The notes: generated by a model not told the origin, from the sequence alone. Shown: positions 32,616 through 45,255, counted from the first letter of the stretch. The stretch is 64,000 nucleotides of DNA from Amoebophrya sp. A120 (GCA_905178155.1 CAJINV010000002.1:4769709-4833708); one strand, 5' to 3'. Numbers and translations: made by a program.

Positions 32616-35600
32616 TCAGCTCGTCGAAGCCGCAGGTACGCCTGCGACCGCCGTCGGTTCCGCCCCGCTGGCGCTTGCGCCCGGCGGCGCTGCAGGCAGC
32701 TCGGGTGGCTTTTCTTGTAGCTGCAGCTGCTCCACTCCCTCTGCGTTCGCGGCAGCGACAGGAACGGCGCTGGTAGTCGCACCAATACTATTGTCCTTCT
32801 CGACGGCAAGACCACCCCCTGTAGTTGCGGGGGCTGTAGCTTCCCCGGCGGCCGGAGCGGTCGTGGATGAGGCTGCTGCGGCAGATGCTCTTGTGCCCAG
32901 CTCGTCCTCATTCGGCTTCACCTGCACGAGTTCGACTTCCCCCGCGGCAGCATCGGTAGTCGTCGGAGGACTTGCTTGAGACTCCGCAGGGCCGACTGCA
33001 CCTGCTGCACTCGCACTACTTGCGTCCGGAGCATTACTAGCTACAGTTGTGCTCATCTTTAACCCCTCCTGTTGTGGTGCCGCCGGCAGGTCTTGCTCAA
33101 CCCCTCCTGTTGTGGTGCCGCCGGCAACGTCGGTTTCTGCCGCAGTATTTCCTTCCTCCACTTCTACCACCGGAGCTGCTTCATCGCCCTCCGCAGCCTC
33201 GCCCTCCGGCTTCGCGAGAGCACCTCCAGCGCCCTGGTTCGCTTTCATCGCAGAGGACGTGTTAGTAGTGCCGGTTTTGAGGACGTCAATTTCTTGCTGT
33301 GCGTGGCCCAGAGCTTCCTCCAGATGGTCGATTTCGTCCTCCAAATCTTCTAACTCCGGTATCAAGAGGGAAAAAAAACACTTACGCTGGGACAGGATCA
33401 TTTTCCGTATTGCCTTATGCAAGTGCAGTGCGAAAGGCAAAGGAAATCTGAACGCTCGCCAAACCCAGCAGCCGTGGCCAGCACTCCTAGAAGAAGTTGC
33501 ACGTGTCCTACTGCCTTGTGTTCCTTTTGAACTGCAGCTAGCATGGATCTTGTGGCGGCCGACAAGATACATAGATTGAAGATGCTGATGCTACTTGTAT
33601 TTCCGTGTCATGCACATTCGATTCCGGCGATTACATGCACGAGGACAAAAATTTCGGTTCAATTATGTTCTACGTATAAATTCTTCCCTGTTTGATACCG
33701 GCGTCCGCGTCCTCGAGAGCGTGCTCGAGAAACTTGATTTTCTCCTTCAGTTTCTTCAATTCGAGTGTGTCCGTGGTTCGCGGCGTCGCTAATTCGTCGA
33801 TTTCTTTCAACTGGGCGGAAAAATTTTGCACTTTCGCGTGCATGTGGTGGTGCTGGTGTGGGTGTGTAGCCTTGGTTTTACTCTGGGCCGCGGGAGGCGC
33901 TGGTAGAGTTGTGTGGGATTTTCAACATCATGTGACACAAATTTCAGATGGGATCTCAAACAACAGACGAACTGGAAACGCGGCCGGCGCGAGATCCTCT
34001 TCTTATCGCGTAAAATGCAAGACGGGTTCCTCATGATCAGTGAAATTCAAAACGCATACAAGGGCGAGCCTTGCTCGAACAAAGATAAAATAGATACGTT
34101 TCCTTTCCCCTGCCGCAGCACTCTTCGCAGCCGCTTTTTCTCCTGATGCGGCTTCGTCTTTTGCGGTTTTGAGCTCTTTTTTCAAATCCTCAATCTGCTT
34201 CTCACGGAGAACCAATTCCTTCTGTTGCACCTCGTCCTCCTGTGCCTTCTTTTGTTTCAGGTCCAGCAGCTCATTAAACCGGCCTCGCTCCGCGTCTAGC
34301 AAGTCCGTCAGACGAGCGGCCTCGCGACCTAGGTAGAAATGGTGATAGTATAGCGATCAACTGGGCAGCGAGCCAAGTGCAACGAGGGATTCCGGTACTT
34401 AACGAGGGGAGGGTAAAGGCGAAGTTTAGAAGTTCCTCTCGAGTGAAATCTAGATAATTCGAATTCCCATGCACATGCGAACGCAAGGATAAAAACGCAG
34501 CAGCACGACACGCAGCAGCACGACACGCGGCACAAGCACGACCGAGGTCTGCTTCAGCACAAGAGTGATAAATCTTCTAGTAGATGAATTATACTCATGT
34601 CCTCCTTATCCTTCTCCAAAACTTTCACTTTCTCCTCCAGAGCGGCCTTCTCCTGCATCATGTTGTCACTTTCAATCTCCATCAACTTGCATCTCGCTTC
34701 CATCTCCTCCTTCTTTCGCCGTGTTTCGCTGAATTTCGCCACCTCCGCCATCAGCTTCTTCTGCTTCTCTTCTTCGGATATCCGGGGGAAAAAAAACGTC
34801 GCCTGGTTCTCCAAGGAAGACAACAACTAATGTTGCGCGTACAGCTAACTTTGCGCCGCGTGTAGCAGCAGGGGTGCAGATGAACATCTTTCCATTTTCT
34901 CCTAGCTGTTCACTCACCTGCACGAGGACACGAAGACGAAGCGGAAGCTTCGTTCTACTTCTATTTTCAAAATTGTTTTTCTGCTAAAATGCGATCTAGT
35001 GAAGTATTTGGAACAAGGAGGCTTGTACGACTTTCCACCAAGGATATCCGAGTGCAGTTGCTCGAGTTCTTCGACCCGCAGCTTGCTTGCTTCGCACTCC
35101 GTGGCGAGGAGCTGAATGGTGGTTTCGTATTCCTTCTTCAGCTTCAGCTCGATATCCCAGAGAAAAAAGCTGGCAGGGCATATTGATATTTGTAATGCAA
35201 AAATAAATACACAGAAAAACTTGTCATGGGCGGCCTCATAGCATGCTATTTAGGATACGCAATACAGATTTTTTTGTGTATTTATTTTTGCATTACAAAT
35301 GTGACCTGCCAGTTTTTTTCTGTGTGATACTCGAGTTCCACCTTCTCGCTGTGCATCTGCTCCTTCCGAATCACCACGTCCTGCATGTCCTCGACGGCGG
35401 CCGACATCTGCTGCTCCAGCATATGCATTGCAAAAGTATCGTACTAGAATAAATCGCATGACAAATTTTATCAGGAACAAAATTGGCATTTGTAATGCAG
35501 ATTTGGGTAGAAAGCCAGATTTGTCATGCATACCTGCAATAGCAATTCATACGAGTACGATACTTTTGCAGTGGATACAGCATCTGGGACACGTATTTCT

Positions 35601-37417
35601 CCTTTTTCAGCTGCTGCTGCAGCAATTCCAACTGCTTCTCCAGCTGGATGCGGTCGTGCTTCTCCCTGTTCAGCTCGTTCTTGAACCGTTCCGACTCGAA
35701 CTGCAGCTCCGTCCTTGACAAAATTTTGACCCGCGCCGGCGCCCGCGCTTTCTGGTCGTTCTCCTTCAGCACCGCGTCGAGCAACTTCTTCTGCTCGCCG
35801 TTCGTACTGTAGTCCCCCGCAATTTTCTTCAACAGCCCCCCGATAATCGCGTCCTGCTTCCCCAGCTCCTCCTGCAACTGCTTGATCACGTTTGTCCGCT
35901 TGTGCTCTTGCGAGGACTTCTTCAGCTCCAGATTCTCCTTCTTCAACTTGTCCACACTCGTCATCAGTGCCCGCACCTTGCTGTTCGCCAGTTTCTGCAC
36001 CGCGGCGACCTGCTCGGGTATCGGCTTGCCAGCGTTCCCATCCACCTGGTTTTGGAAGAGCAAGCCGCATCAAGCGGAAACATCCCCCCTCCCCATACTG
36101 AAAGGGCACGGCTCTAAAAATTTGTGATGCTGATTCGTGGGCACAAATCCTGTCTCTCTTGCAAGAGGGCAAATTCAGAGACTCCGCCACGATATGCAGG
36201 CAATTTGTAATGCTGCAAGGCCTATAGGGCTGACGTCTGCCATGCTAGGTCCCTACACCAAGAGGCCCCCCCTCTGGCGTACGATCTGCGTGCAGTCCTT
36301 TACTGCAAGACAAATGTGATTTGTGTACTCAAATACAGCAACACACATGTGGTTTTCGATATGGGGAGGGGGGATTTTTCCTTTTGATAAGCCGCGCTTC
36401 TTGTTCTCGACGGTGGGGGAGTTGGTGGTCGACTCGATGTGAAGAAAGGGGAGTTGATCCACGATTATCGAGGGAAAAAATAACTGTATATGTATCTATA
36501 AGTGTAAGTTTCTTGGAGGAACAGCACACAAGTTTCTGCATGACACAGAAAACTTGTCATGCATAGCTAGTATGTGAAAACACGCACGAAAAAGAAAATT
36601 GCCTCTGAGTCTGATGCATGTCCAGCATGACAAGTGAAACAGTTTTGCAGTTTCTGCAACACAAATTTACACTTACACAGTTTTTTTCTTGGATAACGGT
36701 GGACTTACGGTTAGTGTTGACGTTTTGCGGCAGGATCGTCGGGCGGATTTGGGATTGCTGCTCTGAAGGTGGGGGAGGAAAAAGTACTCCTGGGGCTCCT
36801 ACTTGCTGCTGCGGACCGGAGGGCAATCCCATGATCCCCTGTCCGGGTGCTGGTGCGGCCGGCGCGGATGACATTGTTGTGTATGCAGGTGGGCCAGGAA
36901 CCGAAGAACTCGGACCTGTTGATGTAATCGGCGCTAGATTCACGGGTGGTACCTGGGCGGCCGCGCCCGCGCCGCCGAGTTGTGTGTCTCTACTACTGGC
37001 ACCATTTTGTTGGCCTGCAGGTCCCTGCGCTGCAGCCGCAGTGCTGCTACCTCCGCCCATGACAGGGCGTGGGGTCGTCGTGCGTGGCGCATCCGGGGGT
37101 CGCGGGGTCGCACCAGAAGATACCGCGCCGGGTTGTTGCACGGACGGATAGGACGAGAATTGGCTTGATGATGTTCCAAGAACTCCTGCTTGCGGAGTAT
37201 TATACGCAGGTCCACCTCCCGTGGCTTTCGCGGACGCCGGGGCAGGCGACGTGGCTGCCGCAGAATACGGGTTGGTCGCCGTCGTGCTGGCCGCCGGAGC
37301 AGAGGGATAATTAGAAACTACACCTTGCTGCGAGGCACTAGAGGCTGCTGTAGCCGCCACGGGATTGATTCCCAAAAGCTGGTCAAGCAAGTTCGGTCCC
37401 TCTTCAGAAGGCGCCAT
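32616..37417 (-). CDS. long coiled-coil protein, nine exons
   Basis: ATG 37417 (MAPSEEGPNLLDQLLGINPV). Exons: 37417-36697, 36461-36389, 36061-35578, 35416-35330, 35147-35039, 34771-34595, 34328-34098, 33899 to about 33683, and about 33353-32616. Introns before exons 6, 7 and 8 are GT-AG; the others are introners spliced between direct repeats. The product of roughly 930 residues has a Pro/Ala/Ser/Gly-rich disordered N-terminal quarter. A near-continuous coiled coil follows, encoded by exons 3-9 (VDKLKKENLELKKSS; ELEQLHSDIL; KVKVLEKDKEDM; KQIEDLKKELKTAKDEA; KKLKEKIKFLEHALED; LEDEIDHLEEALGHA). The Ala/Glu/Thr/Val-rich C terminus is disordered. It is probably a structural, cytoskeletal or centrosome/flagellum-type protein, but coiled coils do not tell which. 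Confidence 0.72.
33061..33126. repeat. frame-shifting tandem duplication
   Basis: The 28-bp run containing CCCCTCCTGTTGTGGTGCCG occurs at 33061-33088 and again at 33099-33126. The offset of 38 bp is not a multiple of three, so the same DNA is read in two frames of one exon (LPAAPQQEGLK and AGGTTTGGVEQ). Confidence 0.88.
33354..33690. mobile_element. introner-like intron with CCGGTATCAA ends
   Basis: Minus-strand left end CCGGTATCAAACAGGGAAG and right end TTGATACCGG in inverse, each followed by an A-rich tract. It resembles the GTATCCAAG family at 36462 and 60318. The exact splice point is not unique: two joins keep the coiled-coil frame. Confidence 0.65.
35153..35329. mobile_element. introner, family E
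   Basis: Ends carry AGAAAAAAGCTGGCAGG and its inverse, with a longer inner inverted repeat including TTTGTAATGCAAAAATAAAT. Flanked by CTCGA at 35148-35152 and 35330-35334. Removal joins KVELE to LKLKKEYE in frame. Confidence 0.85.
35423..35577. mobile_element. introner, family F (155 bp)
   Basis: Ends carry TGCAAAAGTATCGTACT and its inverse. Flanked by CAGCAT at 35417-35422 and 35578-35583. Removal joins YVSQML to EQQMSAAVED in frame. It is the shortest element seen. Confidence 0.87.
36069..36388. mobile_element. introner, family C (320 bp)
   Basis: Same terminal repeat (CATCCCCCCTCCCCAT ...) and exactly the same length as the element at 9305-9624, with closely similar interior. Flanked by AAGCCGC at 36062-36068 and 36389-36395. 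Removal joins ENKKRG to LLFQNQVDG in frame. Confidence 0.9.
36462..36696. mobile_element. introner, family D
   Basis: Minus-strand left end GTTATCCAAGAAAAAAAC; the right end is an imperfect inverse. Joins RKST to VDQLPFL in frame, with only a 3-bp shared CGT at the borders. A canonical-looking GTAAGT lies just upstream in the exon, so an alternative donor exists. Confidence 0.7.
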
Positions 37418-38198
37418 AATGTCAATGTCTTAGAGTCCGCACGGTTGCGAATAAAGTAAAACCAAAACAAGAACCGAATAAGAACAGCATCAAAACGCCT
37501 ACTAAAGACAGACTTGTAAGCGTCGTATGGGCACGTACAAATCTTAGGTCAATGCTTAAAAATAACGTTGGCAACTTGCAACAACAAAAGAAACAAATCT
37601 CCAATATGATCTCTCGAAGTTCACAGCGACTTTTCTGCAGTTTTGAGCATGCCCATGCTGTTTGCTTTCTCTCTTTCGTCACTCTTCTTCCGTTTGCAGC
37701 GAAATTTGGGTTGCTGCACAACAGCAACTCGTCGGGGATTTCATTTTTCGAGCTGCTGCACCTCGGTCCCAAGAGCGATCGCAGCAGTAGATGAAGTATA
37801 ACAGCAGGACCAGGTCAAGGGAGCGAGGGTCCATATCTCTCTGTCCATGTACCCGATTTCATTTCGTCCCTTGTTTGCTGTTCGGGCGGATCCTCGATCT
37901 GAGGCTTTGCTTGTTAAGAAATGAATCTTCCGAAAGTAGTCACAGTCCTTTCTCGTTGTCACTTTACTCAAGATGCATAGCTCTACTTTTTCTTTCTCTT
38001 TTTCTCCATTTACTGGAGTTTGTGTTTGTTGTTTCCCGAAAATCCAAAATAAGAAATCGATCAGGTACTTCATAGAGAGCGTCAGCGTATCAGTTTTTCC
38101 AAGCGCAAGAAATCAAAGTATTCCAACCGTGGCGGGAACGCAAGGTGAGGAAGTCACAGCTTTACTCAACACCATGAACCCCCCCAACACATCACGCT

Positions 38199-40729
38199 TT
38201 ACACACTTCTCGCATCCCCCTCCTCGTCGTCCTCCGCATCGCCGTTCTTTGCGCTAATCGACAGGTCACTCTCCTTGCTTCGTTTTCTTTTATCAAATGT
38301 AAAAATGTCTGGGTCTGGAAGAATCCGAAATTTGTATATGCTGTTTTATTTGCATGACACAGAATGTCGGTCATAGAAGCCCTAGCATCACAGATTTTTA
38401 GAGGCCTACCTTCCTGATGCCTATTCCGCATGACGAATGCCCTCCACGCGTAGCACAAACCGGACTCCTCTTGCTGGTCATGCAATACAGATTTTTTAGA
38501 GTCCAAAGTTAGCAGCACAAGTTCCAACCCTCCAGACCCAGACACTTTTGCAATCCATATCTGTCCAGCAAGAGCATTTTCTGTTTCGAAAACGACCGGT
38601 TGTTGACGAGGTTATTAAGTTGACTGCTGTTCAACGTAGGAGACGTACTACCTTGCTGCAATCCTGTTGCAAGACTATTCAGATTTGGTGTAGTTCCGGT
38701 GATAGCACTTTTAGCTGCCCCGTGCTGGTTTTGCAAAAGGAGATTCGTCCCAGCGGCCACTCCCACCGCGTTGCTGGTGCTGCTGCTGTTGGTTTCCTCC
38801 AGACAATCGGGAGAGGCGAGCAACGGCTCCTTGCCGACCTCTTTCTTCAAGGCGTCGAGCACCGAGGTTGGTGGTGATGCTGGGGAAGATTTGGTTGGGC
38901 CAGCAATGGTTCCAGTAGAAGTTTTTTCCTGCAGAACTTCAAGTTCCGCGGACTTTTTCACCACCCACTCCTCCAATTTCAAGCGGTACTGAATCAGCCA
39001 GGTAAGCGCCTTGTCCTGCTCGCTCGTAATCTCCGCCATGGCTGACATCTCCTTCATTACATCGGCTAGCCGCCTCTGAAGCGATTGCGTCAACTCTTCG
39101 CCATCCACACTATGCAGTGCAAAAACATGCTGTACAGCACGTACTGGTACTGAAATGGTATTGCATGTCGAACAAGAGGACAAATTCTTTTTTCATGTTG
39201 AAGCAGATTCAGTTCGTAGTAAAAGAGCAGATCCCCCATGCGCATCATGCCAAAATAGACTGCACTTCTACTTCATGTACGAGTACAATGAACTTTTGTA
39301 CACATTGGATACAAACCCTGATGCAGTAAATCGTCACGTTCCTGCTGGATTTTTTCGAGCTTCTCGCTCATGTGTTTGAATTCCACATCAAACTGGTGCT
39401 GAATCTTCTGCTTGAAAACGTGCAACTTCGCCACCTCTTGGTTGTAGTAGTGAATCTGTTTGTCCAGCTGTTTATTCTGCTGTTCCTGAAACAATAGCTG
39501 CTGTTGATGTTGCGACGGATTTGCCAGGCTGGCCGACGAGCCAGGAACTACACCTGGCGCAGCAGCAGTCGTTGACCCGCCACCTTGGAGGTGCAGCTGG
39601 GCGGTCGTTGCAGTAGTTGTACCACTCTGGTGGTGATGCAACGAAGAGGAGGTTTCCCGCTGTAAGAAATTTGTGCTATCCCCCGGTGCTGGTCCCGGCG
39701 CGGTAGTGCTGTTTGTTTCGTCGATGGAGGTCTTTGCAGTCGTCGTGCCGCTTTTCGACGTGGTGGTGTGAATGCTGGGCTTGTGCGAAGAGCCGTTCGA
39801 GGAGGTCGTGTGGACAAGGCCCCCGTGGTCAACAACTAGTACACGGTCACCACAACCACCGGTTGCTGTTGCAGCACCCCCACTAGAAGTAGAAACCAGG
39901 CCAGCATTTGCTCCGGATGACCAGGACGAGGTTAGCAAATTTGGGAGCTTTGCTCCTGATGCGGAGGTGGAATTATTCACGGAGCTGGTGGTCGTGTACA
40001 CGTGGGACGGCGCGCCGCGGGAGGGACTGGTAGTAGAGGCTGGGGTGGGTTGGATAATTCCAGTCGAAGTGCTACGAAATGCAAAAATGTCTGGGTCTGG
40101 AAGATTCCAACTTGTCATGCTAAATCTCAATCATGCAAAAATCTGTGTTGCATAATTCCCAAAAGCTCTCCACTTTCGACCAAGTTGGGAGGAAGTTTCT
40201 CATGCAGGATACGCATGGCAGAGACCTCACAGAGTCTGTCACGCGAAGTCCCGCATTTCGGACCTCATGGGTCATGGAAAACCTGCATGACAAGTTTACA
40301 CCCTTCCAGACCCAGACATTTTTACAGTTGATAAGTGCAACTCGAAGACGAAATCGACGTTTTCGGGGACGCTGCTGCCGCGAGCACCGCAGATTGGGAA
40401 GCGGAAGTGGCCGGCCCAGCAGCAGGGTGGGCAGCTGAATAAAAGTTGAGGTTCCCTCCTCCCGATGATGCGGGTAAAACTGATACAACTCCAGCTCCTG
40501 CTTGCTGCTGCAAGGACGCGGAGACAACAACGCCAGATGATCCAACAGAAGGTCCTACCGCCGTGCCGGTTGATGTGGGAGTGGTGATAGAAGTAGAACA
40601 AATGCCACTCACTTTATTGGAAGCTGCGCCACTCGCACCAGCCGCAGCGGGCGACGTGGGAAGGAGGCTGTTCACTGCAGCGCTGCGCAGACTGGCCGAG
40701 GCAGAGACATGATGCGGAGAATGCTCCAT
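38199..40729 (-). CDS. Ser/Thr-rich coiled-coil protein with basic and acidic tail, four exons
   Basis: ATG 40729 (MEHSPHHVSASASLRSAAVN). Exons: 40729-40333, 40072-39321, 39111-38552 and about 38295-38199, ending TAA. All three introns are introners with direct repeats AAGTGC, ATGCAG and AAT, and all joins keep the frame. The product of about 600 residues starts with a Ser/Ala/Thr/Gly-rich disordered part. A coiled coil follows (QLDKQIHYYNQEVAKLHVFK to KIQQERDDLL), continuing in exon 3 as a second helical block (EITSEQDKALTWLIQYRLKL). Next come a Ser/Asn-rich linker, a basic cluster (KRKRSKES) that could be a nuclear localisation signal, and an acidic end (DAEDDEEGD). No family is recognised; a nuclear or scaffold role is only a guess. 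Confidence 0.7.
38299..38551. mobile_element. introner, family A
   Basis: Both ends carry the family A repeat (left ATGTCTGGGTCTGGAA; right copy has one change, CAGACACTTTTG). The border repeat is short (AAT). Removal joins LLLDRYG to FDKRKRSKE in frame. Confidence 0.83.
39118..39320. mobile_element. introner, family F-like
   Basis: Weak terminal similarity (TGCAAAAACATGCTGTAC at the left; ATGAACTTTTGTACA at the right). Clear direct repeat ATGCAG at 39112-39117 and 39321-39326. Removal joins ERDDLLH to SVDGEELTQ in frame. Confidence 0.7.
40073..40332. mobile_element. introner, family A
   Basis: Both ends carry AAAAATGTCTGGGTCTGG or its inverse. Flanked by AAGTGC at 40067-40072 and 40333-40338. 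Removal joins SSSSCT to STGIIQPT in frame. Confidence 0.88.
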
Positions 40730-41968
40730 GATGTAGTTCTTATTCTTCGTACAATGCAGGAAAGTAGCTAGAACTTCCGGCTCTCGTAGTTCGTTGCAAA
40801 TTTTTGAGGATCTAAACTTGCACGCTCTGTCCCTTGATATGGACTAGTACTTGCGGTGGCGCATCTTCACGCATAATGAGGCAGTGACTCAACTCGTGTG
40901 GAGGTCAAGGTCAACTGGATGCTCTCGACGTACGCTCGTCTCCTAAGTCACGAAATAGAAACTCAACTCTGTATTCCTTCTTCGCAAATCACTCTATGCT
41001 TGACCTGCTAACTGAGGTTTCACGAAAAGCTAGAGAAGATGAAGAAGAAGAACGTGAACTGCAGGATCAGGAACAATAAAAACTACCCGCCTTAGAATTC
41101 ATTAAACTCGCTGATTTTCATCCTTCATCTGCGCGGGTCAGTATATGTTGTGGCCTTCTGCTCACAAAAAAACATTAACATTTAGCATTCGGCGGTTTCT
41201 ATCAAACTTGATATCAACTTGGAAAACGTGCTCCATGAAAAGTCTTGATGTCGCACCCGCCTGCGTGTGACCTTGATGGGTGGTGCGAAGCAAAAACAAA
41301 AAGATCAATCAATACCAGCGTCGAATGCCAAAGCAGTATGGAAAGTGTTTGGCATCAAATTGAAAACGAGAAGTATCTGACTCAGACTCTGACTCTATTT
41401 TAAATTTTACAAAAGAACAGATACAGAGTATTTATGACAAACATGCATATGGACATCCCCAGTTTCTTCAATCGGAAAATACATCATACATTGAGGGGCG
41501 GGGGAAATCAATGGTATAGATAGAAAAAAAGTGACACGCAAGCTCCAGAAGTCGCACACATAATTGATCGCAAGCTATTTGTTTGAGAAGTGACAACAAG
41601 AAACAAACCATCTGTGCCTCCACATATTGAATTTCAAGAAAGACATTTGCGTTGGAGTATCGGCATTTTACAATGAAAATGAATGAAAAAAGTTTATCAA
41701 TATAGCAATTTCAATTTTCTTTAGTTGACAAAAAAATGCAAGCCGAGCGCCGTCCAATACATCACCGCCATGCCCGCGGACTCCGCTGCAACACACGGGT
41801 CGGGTGGAAGACGCCGGGATTCTTATCCTGAATGGGTCGCGTTGTGTTCACCGGGCGTGCCTCTTTCTTCAGCAGGTAGTACCTCGCGTCCACGTGTTCT
41901 CGGGTGCGCGTTTCGCGACCTTGTTTGTGGATCATTAATATGATAAAAGATTTTTGGTCCTCAGAAAC
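40730..41968. other. intergenic, no gene seen
   Basis: A/T-rich, only short frames. It lies between the start of the gene at 40729 and the stop of the next gene at 41969. Confidence 0.5.
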
Positions 41969-44900
41969 TCAAACTGCACAAATAGTAACGCCTTTTAAAT
42001 CCAAACCGCACATCAAACAAGTTGTACCCGCTGCCTCCATTTTGGGTTGATTTTTCTGCAGCGTGAAACTGATGCACTCGCTCGCTCGGCGTTTTCCCGC
42101 GGAGGGCGCGAGCGTGGTCTGGTCATAGATGTAGAGGTCCTTGTTGGACGGTGGCGCTTTGTAACTCCCGAGGTTGGTAGCCGTGGCCTCACTGCTCGTG
42201 GTCATCATGTGCGCTGACTTTCGGCTAAACCAGTGCTCGGTCGCAGCTTCGTGCCTAATGCATTTACGTCGTGATGGTTGTCAATTGAGTGTTTTATTCT
42301 TATATTGGCTTTTTGATTTTGTTCAACACGCGACCCCACCATCACAACTAGTACCTCATGAGGATAAGCAAGTACTTCATTTCCAAGTATCGCCTTTCTA
42401 TAAAAAGCGTAAGCGAGCTACTGTCTGTCAGTTGGTTATAGGAAAAAAAAACTTCCTAGCCAGTACGCGTTGTCCCTTTTCACCAGCCTTTCCTCGTGTG
42501 CGACGGAGGTTCGCGGATTTTTTCGCGGGACTTTTACGGAACTTCGGGCAGCCGACATCTCCTTCACCATGTTCGAGACCTCCTTCAACTTTGGCACCTC
42601 CTCCTCCACAAAAAGGCACTTCTTCCCACCGAACTCCTCCTGGGTGCCAATGTAGTCGTGATTCAATTTCTCTTGTTTCGCCGGAGAGGATACCTGATTT
42701 TCATTTTCGATCTTCTTGTTGGTGTCTACGCAACACAAATTTTAGCTCTTTGATTGTTCCGGCGGCGCAGTGAAGAACCCAAAGTTGCGTCTTACTTTGT
42801 TTCCAGACCAACAAGACCACGAATCAATATTTGCAAAAAGGAAAATCAAAATGCATAGTGTAAAAAATAGAAATACGATTTTGATCCCCTCTCTTGGGTT
42901 GAAGAACTCCTTGCCCTGCGGCACCGCTCTGCCACTGTGGTGATCTTTGCCCGTGTCCAGATCTGGGTTCGCCCGGTGTCGGGGGCTCAGCTTCGGAGCA
43001 GCCACCAGATCGGCACGAACCGCCCGGTGCTGCTGTCTCGGACTGGAGTAGGCCATCCAGTTTGCGGACCCGCGAAACGTAGGGGAGGAGCGGGCGGAGG
43101 TGTTGAATTTCCCCGATTGATGTTTCAAAGACCGTGTTGTAGTTCCTGTGGTAGAGGTGATGTCCCCATTTCTGCCGGTTGTTGCGTTCGTCGCAGTCGT
43201 GGAGTCGCCTTGCTGTTCCGGAAAATATGCATTGCAAAATCATCGATTTTTCAGTCGGAATTGCAACGTTCCTTCTTTCAGAAGGATAAACAGAATTCAT
43301 GCGTGTGCCATGCTGATTAAGGGTAGAAAAATATAAATAACCAGATTTGTTATGGTGCAGATCAGCTGGAGCTGCAATTCCAATTAGCACGACCACGATA
43401 ATGTTTTTACTGTTGCCCCGGATAGAAGAAATACCGCACAGTCGCTGCCCAAGTGGTCCTGATACACCGAGGACCCGGTGGGGACGCCGGCGGCGGGAGT
43501 GGCTTGATTTTCTTCTTGCCGAGAACCTAGGCTAGATGACGGGAGGAGCTGGGGCGGGTTGTTCGAGAGAACAACAGTCTGCGGTTTTTGGGGTACACCA
43601 GCGGCAGCACTCACACTCTGCGTTGCGGATCCTAGGTCTACAAAGTGGTCCTGCTGCTCCTTCATCTTCGCCGCCGTGGTTCTGTGGCTTGTGTGCGATT
43701 TCTCCTCGATGCTTCGTCGTGCAAATCGGTTGTTGGGCCGCGGCGACTGTGCGAGGAAGTTCGCAGATAACAATTCCGGGGTGGATCGGAGTACGCTTGC
43801 AGCCCCCGTTGTGTAAGAGGTAGACGACCCCGTTATGTCTACTTGTCGTGACTGTAACCGCGGTGACTGGTAGGAGGCACTGTAGGAGGTCACCCGGGGC
43901 TTCATGGGGGAGGAGGTTGGAACGCCGGCGGCTGATAGGTGGAGTCAAGTGCTTTTTGATTCTTGATTCAGTCGTGTGGTCTAAGCTGAGAGAATCCATG
44001 CTTCTTGGATCGCATCAAAAACGAAAACTTTTTTCACTCGGGTGAGTGAAAGAAGGGCCGCTCAGCGGCTCTACTACCCATGATGCACCTCCTGATTTAC
44101 TAGTATACTCTCACTCCGTTCGTGTAGATAAAATCAAAATTCAATCATTATCATAGATAGTACCTGCCATCCCCTCGTTTCCCCCCGACATGCTTCCCGT
44201 CACCACCGCGTTGACCCTGCCCGCCGGTTCGAATTTCATTTTCCTCTCCTCGTACCGGACCGGGTTGGCCGCGGGCGCGGGGCTGTTTCCCGCACAGCTT
44301 CGCCAAAACTTGGCGCTGAACCTTTCGAACCGTGTATCCTGTGTAAAAGCATCCCCACCACAGAGTTGTCATGCAGATCTGCAAGCGCAAGAGCATTTGT
44401 AATGCGCATCCCCATGATAGGCATTTCCGATCGTGTTTTGGAACTTGTAATGCTGTAAACAGGATAGGCAGATGGATTTGTAATGCGACTTCCCTTTCTA
44501 AACTGCACTACACTACAGCTAGGAATTTGTCATGCGTGGCTCCCAAATAAACTTCAAGGTTTGTGTTGCAAAATCCCCATCTTGACTCTGGGGTGGGGAC
44601 GTTTTTCATTAGGATACCGTGCGTGATCCGCGTCATTCTTCGCGACGTGGCTCCTGTCGTGCGTGTGCCCGCCGCGGAGGTGCACCGGTTGGTCGTGCTC
44701 CACAGGACCACGCGGGGAGGCTGCAGAGGATGAACCCGCAGCGTTGCTAAACCCTCCGCGACTGCCCCGGGCAGCGGCAATTTTTGCCAAGTTGTGGTCG
44801 TGTTTGAACCAACTGCTCGCGGAGCCTGCTAACTGCTGCTGCCCCGAGGAGCGCTTCACCTTCGCAGTGACGGTGGAGTTTAAGTTGTACAGCCCCCCGG

Positions 44901-45093
44901 ATCCGATCGCCTGGGTGGAATGGTGGTGCTCGTTGGCCGCGTTGCGCACGCCCGTAGAGTGCAGCTTGCAGGTGTCCTTGGAAGACACGTGGGTGCCGCG
45001 CTGGTTGCTGGTGTGCATGTTCACATCGGTGGCCACGCGAAGCCCCTGGTTGTGAATGTCACCTAGGTGACTGCCGCGGGATATCTTGTCCAT
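41969..45093 (-). CDS. Ser/Thr-rich single-span membrane protein, six exons
   Basis: ATG 45093 (MDKISRGSHLGDIHNQGLRV). Exons: 45093-44616, 44328-44164, 43931-43435, 43212-42796, 42714 to about 42480, and about 42235-41969. The first intron is an introner. The next two are GT-AG with matching phase. The fourth is compatible with GT-AG or an AACAA repeat, and the last donor is not unique. The product of about 680 residues has His/Asn/Ser-rich and Ser/Thr/Gln-rich parts. A hydrophobic span follows (IKIVFLFFTLCILIFLFANI), then a Cys/Trp motif (SWSCWSGN) and a charged helical region (VEEEVPKLKEVSNMVKEMSA). The C terminus holds several Cys (TTCLMCGLDLKGVTICAV). It may be a membrane-anchored surface or organelle protein. 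No family is recognised. Confidence 0.66.
44335..44615. mobile_element. introner, family G
   Basis: Left end TATCCTGTGTAAAAGC with CATCCCCACCACAGAG, and the right end is its imperfect inverse (CTCTGGGGTGGGGACG). Flanked by ACCGTG at 44329-44334 and 44616-44621. Removal joins NDADHAR to FERFSAKFW in frame. Confidence 0.88.
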
Positions 45094-45255
45094 TCTGGAC
45101 TATTTGTTTTTTGGCTTTATGTACTATATCTATTGGACGAGGGGGCTACAGTGGTGTGGCGTTTTTCACTTGTGTTCATTTTTTGTGCTGTTGTACTGAT
45201 CATACAGCCGGTGTTAAGCACCGTGTGGCTGGTAAAGAAACGTGGGTACTAGTGG

